Positions 60,370-64,000 of a stretch of DNA of 64,000 nt are shown in pieces. The notes under the pieces were generated by a model. That model saw nothing but the letters and a program-made list of their open reading frames with translations, was not told where the DNA came from and ran no database searches. Positions within the stretch are counted from its first letter, which is position 1, and every line of letters starts with the position of its first letter. The translations under genes were made by a program, and so were the position numbers. Origin of the DNA: Streptomyces cinnabarinus (GTDB taxonomy: Bacteria > Actinomycetota > Actinomycetes > Streptomycetales > Streptomycetaceae); assembly GCF_027270315.1 (NCBI RefSeq), contig NZ_CP114413.1:5146001-5210000 (forward strand). Reading direction: 5' to 3'.

Positions 60370-60803
60370 TGAAGTCCCTTCGGGACGAACGGGGCTCGGC
60401 GATGGGTGACGACCGGGGCCTGTCCACGGTCGAGGTGGTGATTCTCGCGCCGGTGATGATGCTGTTCATCCTGGTGCTCGTCGCCTTCGGCCAACTGGTC
60501 GACGGGCGGGGCGCCTTGGACGGTGCGGCACGTGACGCCGCCCGCGCGGGCTCCATCCAGAAGGACCACGGCACGGCGATGGCCGAGGCGCGCAAGGCGG
60601 CGGCCGCGAATCTGGCGGACGTGTGCACGGGCCCGGTGACGGTGACCCAGACGAGCACGGGCTTCGACCCCGAGGTGGACCCGCTGTTCTCGGTGCAGGT
60701 CAGCTGCCGGGTCCGCGGTCTGGCCATGCTCGGCCTGGACATCGACCCGACGATGGACGCGAGCTTCAGCTCCCCGCTGGACCCCTTCCGGAGGTCGGCG
60801 TGA
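60369..60803 (+). CDS. TadE/TadF-like pseudopilin
   Basis: A 144-residue protein with DDRG followed by LSTVEVVILAPVMMLFILVL, a class III prepilin-like cleavage site with Glu at +5, and an extracytoplasmic domain holding two Cys (ADVCTGPVTV, QVSCRVRG). It is a second pseudopilin of the Tad machine. It overlaps the following gene by GTGA. Confidence 0.87.
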   Translation: MKSLRDERGSAMGDDRGLSTVEVVILAPVMMLFILVLVAFGQLVDGRGALDGAARDAARAGSIQKDHGTAMAEARKAAAANLADVCTGPVTVTQTSTGFDPEVDPLFSVQVSCRVRGLAMLGLDIDPTMDASFSSPLDPFRRSA

Positions 60804-61258
60804 AGAGCGTGCGGCAGTGGCTTGCCGACCTGCACGACCGCATGGACGACCGAGGTTCGGGCGCGGGCGCGGTGATCATCTTCGCGCTGGTGTTCCTGTC
60901 CCTGTCCGCCTTCGTGATCGACGGCGGCCTGTCCATCTCCAAGCGGGAGCGCGCGGCCGACATCGCGGAACAGGCGGCCCGTTACGCCGCCCAGGACATC
61001 GACCGCGAGGCCCTCTACGACAACGAGGGCGGGCCCGCGCCGATCAACTTCGAGAACTGCGACGCGCGCGTGAAGGCGTTCGCGCGCGAGATGGACATGT
61101 CCGGGGCGGACATCGCGGCGACGCACTGCGTGGTGGCGGCCGTGGACCAGGTGCAGGTCGAGGTCCAGCTGACCTACTCCCCGGTGTTCACCGGCATGTT
61201 CTACGGCGGTGATGTGATCGTCCGCGGGCAGGCGGTGGCGGAGAACGAGGTGGGGTGA
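60800..61258 (+). CDS. TadG-like pilus protein
   Basis: A 152-residue protein with one membrane segment near residues 22-40 (GAVIIFALVFLSLSAFVIDG) followed by an extracytoplasmic part; there is no Glu at +5, so it may not be processed. Its place at the end of the operon and the RGSGAGAVIIF opening match TadG-like proteins. It overlaps the pseudopilin gene by GTGA. It ends 18 bases before a convergent gene. Confidence 0.8.
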   Translation: MKSVRQWLADLHDRMDDRGSGAGAVIIFALVFLSLSAFVIDGGLSISKRERAADIAEQAARYAAQDIDREALYDNEGGPAPINFENCDARVKAFAREMDMSGADIAATHCVVAAVDQVQVEVQLTYSPVFTGMFYGGDVIVRGQAVAENEVG

Positions 61259-61276
61259 CGCGGGAGTCCCGCGGCC

Positions 61277-61627
61277 TCAGGCCTTGTTGCCGCCCCCGTC
61301 CCCCTTCTTCCCCCGCGTGTCCTCGGTCTTCATCGCGTCGTTGACCTGCTTGGCCAGCTCGTCGTCGAGCTTCTTGAACTCGCGGACCACCGCGTCGGAC
61401 ATGCCGGCGAGGGCGTCGAGCTGCTGGCCGATGTCCTCGCGGCCGTCCTCCCAGTTGGACTCGAAGTCGTCGAGAGCGCCGGTGACGGTGCCGTCGCCGA
61501 TGTCGTCCTCGTAGGACTCGAACATCTTCTTGGTGTGGTTCATCCGGGTCTTGATGGACCGCAGCCGCCGCCCGTAGTCCTCCAGGTCCGTCAGCGGCAG
61601 TGAGAGATCGCTCTTGCCCTTGCCCAT
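61277..61627 (-). CDS. WXG100-like small helical protein
   Basis: A 116-residue all-helical protein with DDFESNWEDGREDIG in the turn, which carries a Trp-Glu-Asp-Gly close to W-x-G, and the C-terminal VREFKKLDDELAKQVND with the shared F-x3-D-D-E-L-A element. The tail is rich in Lys, Gly and Asp. ATG 61627 follows GGGGGA. It converges on the Tad operon and is divergent from the family-member gene at 61700, 72 bases away. It is likely the secretion partner of the RHS protein at 62465. Confidence 0.75.
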   Translation of the reverse strand: MGKGKSDLSLPLTDLEDYGRRLRSIKTRMNHTKKMFESYEDDIGDGTVTGALDDFESNWEDGREDIGQQLDALAGMSDAVVREFKKLDDELAKQVNDAMKTEDTRGKKGDGGGNKA

Positions 61628-61699
61628 GTGTTCGTCCCCCGACCGTTCCTCGTAGGCTGATCGGCACGGTACATCGCACGCAGGGGGAAGGTCGACGTC

Positions 61700-62347
61700 A
61701 TGGCCCGCTACATGGAGGCGCTCACGATCGAGCGCGGCGGATTCCTGATCAAGGTTCCGGAGTCGTGGTGGGAGTTCGACGTCCGTCCCGAGTCCCGGGA
61801 CGACTCGATCCGCCGGATGGTGAACGAGCGGATCGAGGCCAATCCCGAGCTGGCCAAGTACCGTGACCTGTACACCGACTTCCTGCGCAAGGCGGCGGCC
61901 GACGCGTGGAAGTCGGGCGCGCTGTACTGCGGCTGCATGGCGGACAGCTTCGGCGGGGATGTCCCGATCACGGGCTCGGTGACGGTGTCCCTGGTGGGCG
62001 GCCGCTCCGCGTCCGGTGAGCCCCTGTCGACGGACCCCGTGGTCATGGCGCGGCAGCTGGCCGTCAAGGAGGCGAAGAAGGAGGGCGACTCCTGGCGCAA
62101 GGTGACGACGGTCGACATCCCGGGAGTGGGCCCCGCGGCCCGGACGTACGGCATCGAGGACATCACGATCCCGGACGATGCCCTGAAGCGCACGGTCCGC
62201 GCGGTGCTGATGCAGACGTTCATCCCGGTACCGGGCCAGGAGGGAAAGGTCGCCCTGGTGGCGGGCAGCAGCCAGATCCTGGACCTGGCGGACTCGTTCT
62301 TCGACATCTTCGACGCGATCACTTCGACGTTCCGGTTCGCGGAGTAG
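61700..62347 (+). CDS. T7SS-locus hypothetical protein (shared family)
   Basis: A 215-residue cytoplasmic protein. The N-terminus GGFLIKVPESWWEFDVRPES, the middle VTVSLVGGRSASGEPL and the C-terminal helix region (ILDLADSFFDIFDAITSTFR) parallel the products of 45190 and, less closely, 43236, 43963 and 44579. ATG 61700 follows AGGGGGAAGG. It lies just ahead of an RHS-type T7SS-signal gene (117 bases), as 45190 lies beside 46266. A chaperone or immunity role is a guess. Confidence 0.65.
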   Translation: MARYMEALTIERGGFLIKVPESWWEFDVRPESRDDSIRRMVNERIEANPELAKYRDLYTDFLRKAAADAWKSGALYCGCMADSFGGDVPITGSVTVSLVGGRSASGEPLSTDPVVMARQLAVKEAKKEGDSWRKVTTVDIPGVGPAARTYGIEDITIPDDALKRTVRAVLMQTFIPVPGQEGKVALVAGSSQILDLADSFFDIFDAITSTFRFAE

Positions 62348-62464
62348 CCCTCGGCGGCGGAAGAGAAGGGCAGTTCCGGCCGATCTTCCCATCGAACTGC
62401 CGTGCCTTGTATGTTCACTTGTGCGTACGGTTGTTGGTGATGCGCACGTGACGGGGGTTGCGGT

Positions 62465-64000
62465 ATGGCGGGGCATCGGCCCACGGACTGGCATGTCCTG
62501 GACCTGGAGAAGGATCCGGTGCCGGGGGATCCGCAGCAGGTGCGGCAACTGGCCAAGAAGTTGCACGACTTCGCGGATGACGTGTCGGACGCGTTGCGTC
62601 TGGTCAAGGGGATGGCGGGGGAAGGGACCCTCGCCGAGTGGGCGGGGAAGTCGGCGGATGTCTTCAAGGAGGACTTCGCCGATGTCCCGAAGAATCTGCG
62701 GAAGTTGAAGACGTCGTACGAGATGTGCGGCGATGCGCTGTCGGATTACTGGCCGAAGCTGGAGCGGGCGCAGGCGCTGGCGGACCGGGCGCTGGCCCGG
62801 GGCCGGGAGGCGCAGTCGGATCTGTCGTCGGCCAAGTCGCGTCTGTCGTCGGCTGATTCGTGGGTGACGCGGGCTTCGAAGGAGTCCGACAAGTACAAGG
62901 ACGATCCCACGGGGAGCAAGTCCGCGGACAAGCCGGACGAGGCGAAGGTGCGGGCGGCGGCGCGGGACGCGCAGCATGCGGAGACCGCGCAGGCCAACGC
63001 CCGTGGTGATGTGGCCGATGCGCAGGGCGCGTTGGACGCGGCGAAGAAGATGGCCGAGGACGCGCGCAAGATGCGCGAGGAGGCCGCGCGGACCGCGAAG
63101 ACGAAGATCGACGAGGCTTCGGACGCCGGTATTCAGAACCGGTCGTGGTGGGAGGACGTCGGCGACTGGTTCGTGGACAACTGGGACACGATCGTCGCGG
63201 TCTGCAAGGTCGTCGTCGCGGTGCTCGGTGTGATCGCGTTGATCATCGGTGGGCCGATCCTGGGTGCGATCGTGCTGATCGCCGCGCTGGTCGTGCTCGC
63301 GGACACGCTCTACAAATATTCGCAGGGCCGGGCGTCGCTGTGGGATGTGGGGCTCGCGGCGCTGGACTGCATACCGGGGATGAAGGGCCTGACCACCCTC
63401 GGCGGACTCGCCAAGGGCCTCAAGGGCGGCATGGCCGCGATGCAGGGGATCAAGGGCGGCCTCAAGGGCATGGGGCTCGCCCTGCGCGGCTTCGGCAAGA
63501 GCGCCCGGGGCATGCTCGCCAACGGCGCCAAGGGGGCGTACGACCGACTGGCGAGCGTCGTTCGCCGAGGTGGCAGCGACCCGGTGGACATGGCCACGGG
63601 CAGGATGTTCCTCCCGCTGGCCGACGTGGAGCTTCCGGGAATGCTCCCGCTGGCCTTCGTGCGGCGGGTGGAGTCGGGGTACGCGACGGGCTGGTGGTTC
63701 GGTCCCTCCTGGTCCAGCACGGTGGACCAGCGGCTGGAGATCGATGCCGAAGGCGTCGTGTTCGTCACCGAGGACGGGCTGCTCCTGGCCTATCCGCACC
63801 CGGACGGGCCGGACGCACCGGTGCTCCCGGAGACCGGCCCGCGCTGGCCGATGTCCCGGCTGGAGAGCGGCGGTTACACGGTCACCGACCCGGCCACCGG
63901 ACACATCCGTCGTTTCGCGACGCCGTCCGACGGACTGGCCCTGCTGGAGCGGATATCCGACCGCAACGGCCACACGATCGCCTTCGACTACGACGAGTAC
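62465..64000 (+). CDS. RHS polymorphic toxin with T7SS-signal N-terminus (partial, runs off the window)
   Basis: The first 512 codons of a large protein, frame open to the last base. Residues 1-100 carry the T7SS-signal layout (TDWHVLDLEKDPVPGDPQQV). Helical, charged segments (about 100-225) follow, then a hydrophobic stretch near 240-280 (VVVAVLGVIALIIGGPILGA) and a Gly/Lys-rich linker. From about 375 an RHS/DUF6531 domain begins (DPVDMATGRMFLPLADVELP, then GWWFGPSWSSTVDQRLEIDA). RHS shells enclose a C-terminal toxin that lies beyond the window. ATG 62465 was chosen. Confidence 0.85.
   Translation, partial: MAGHRPTDWHVLDLEKDPVPGDPQQVRQLAKKLHDFADDVSDALRLVKGMAGEGTLAEWAGKSADVFKEDFADVPKNLRKLKTSYEMCGDALSDYWPKLERAQALADRALARGREAQSDLSSAKSRLSSADSWVTRASKESDKYKDDPTGSKSADKPDEAKVRAAARDAQHAETAQANARGDVADAQGALDAAKKMAEDARKMREEAARTAKTKIDEASDAGIQNRSWWEDVGDWFVDNWDTIVAVCKVVVAVLGVIALIIGGPILGAIVLIAALVVLADTLYKYSQGRASLWDVGLAALDCIPGMKGLTTLGGLAKGLKGGMAAMQGIKGGLKGMGLALRGFGKSARGMLANGAKGAYDRLASVVRRGGSDPVDMATGRMFLPLADVELPGMLPLAFVRRVESGYATGWWFGPSWSSTVDQRLEIDAEGVVFVTEDGLLLAYPHPDGPDAPVLPETGPRWPMSRLESGGYTVTDPATGHIRRFATPSDGLALLERISDRNGHTIAFDYDEY

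Noticed and set aside
1..64000. CRISPR arrays, tRNA/rRNA genes, transposases, integrases and attachment sites
   Set aside because: Looked for on both strands; no repeat-spacer pattern, cloverleaf, transposase motif or target-site duplication was seen.

Overview
The window is high-GC actinomycete chromosome. GC-rich third codon positions, frequent GTG starts with GTGA/ATGA start-stop overlaps, WhiJ-type regulators, a futalosine menaquinone pathway and a well-known intergenic repeat at 22502-22540 all point to Streptomyces. The gene order resembles the S. coelicolor SCO447x-SCO453x region from memory; this was not checked. No tRNA, rRNA, CRISPR array or insertion sequence was found.

Layout. 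(1) 1-5.7 kb: a deacetylase-like lipoprotein, then a compact System II cytochrome c maturation operon (TlpA/ResA-like, CcdA, ResB, CcsB) ending at a strong hairpin. (2) 5.7-17.6 kb: an ECF sigma factor with a membrane partner, a membrane-tethered solute-binding protein with a P-loop ATPase, a 2OG oxygenase with a yeast-type cytosine deaminase, three small exported proteins, an EamA transporter and a LysR regulator. (3) 17.7-22.5 kb: late menaquinone genes mqnL, mqnP, mqnM, an Lrp/AsnC regulator and mqnE; mqnA is separate at 35.0 kb beside a cold-shock gene. (4) 22.5-34.5 kb: a TetR / hotdog / acyl-CoA ligase group with a palindromic operator candidate, an FG-GAP protein, a WhiJ-type triad (DUF397, XRE-DUF5753, HATPase), a Tat flavoprotein with a TTA codon, and an AzlCD exporter with a divergent regulator.

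(5) 35.9-54.4 kb is the most unusual region: a Ser/Thr kinase with an ectodomain, convergent with a very large FtsK/EccC-type secretion ATPase. The ATPase's N-terminus (ubiquitin-like, then FHA-like, then two membrane helices) looks more like firmicute EssC than mycobacterial EccC. Next come a small WXG100-like protein, an eight-gene minus-strand operon (49741 to 43963) holding a T7SS-signal substrate, a second helical WXG100-like protein, a lipoprotein, a secreted protein, a small membrane protein and several members of an apparently uncharacterised family, then three membrane proteins of which two share a repeated extracytoplasmic domain and a Cys-pair tail.

(6) 54.8-61.3 kb: a nine-gene Tad/Flp pilus operon (CpaB, CpaE-like, TadA/CpaF, TadB, TadC, Flp pilin, two TadE-like pseudopilins, TadG-like). 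(7) 61.3 kb to the end: a third WXG100-like protein, another member of the uncharacterised family, and the first 512 codons of an RHS polymorphic toxin with a T7SS-signal N-terminus. Regions 5 and 7 together suggest a second type VII-like secretion system with kinase/FHA control, its substrates and repeated partner proteins.
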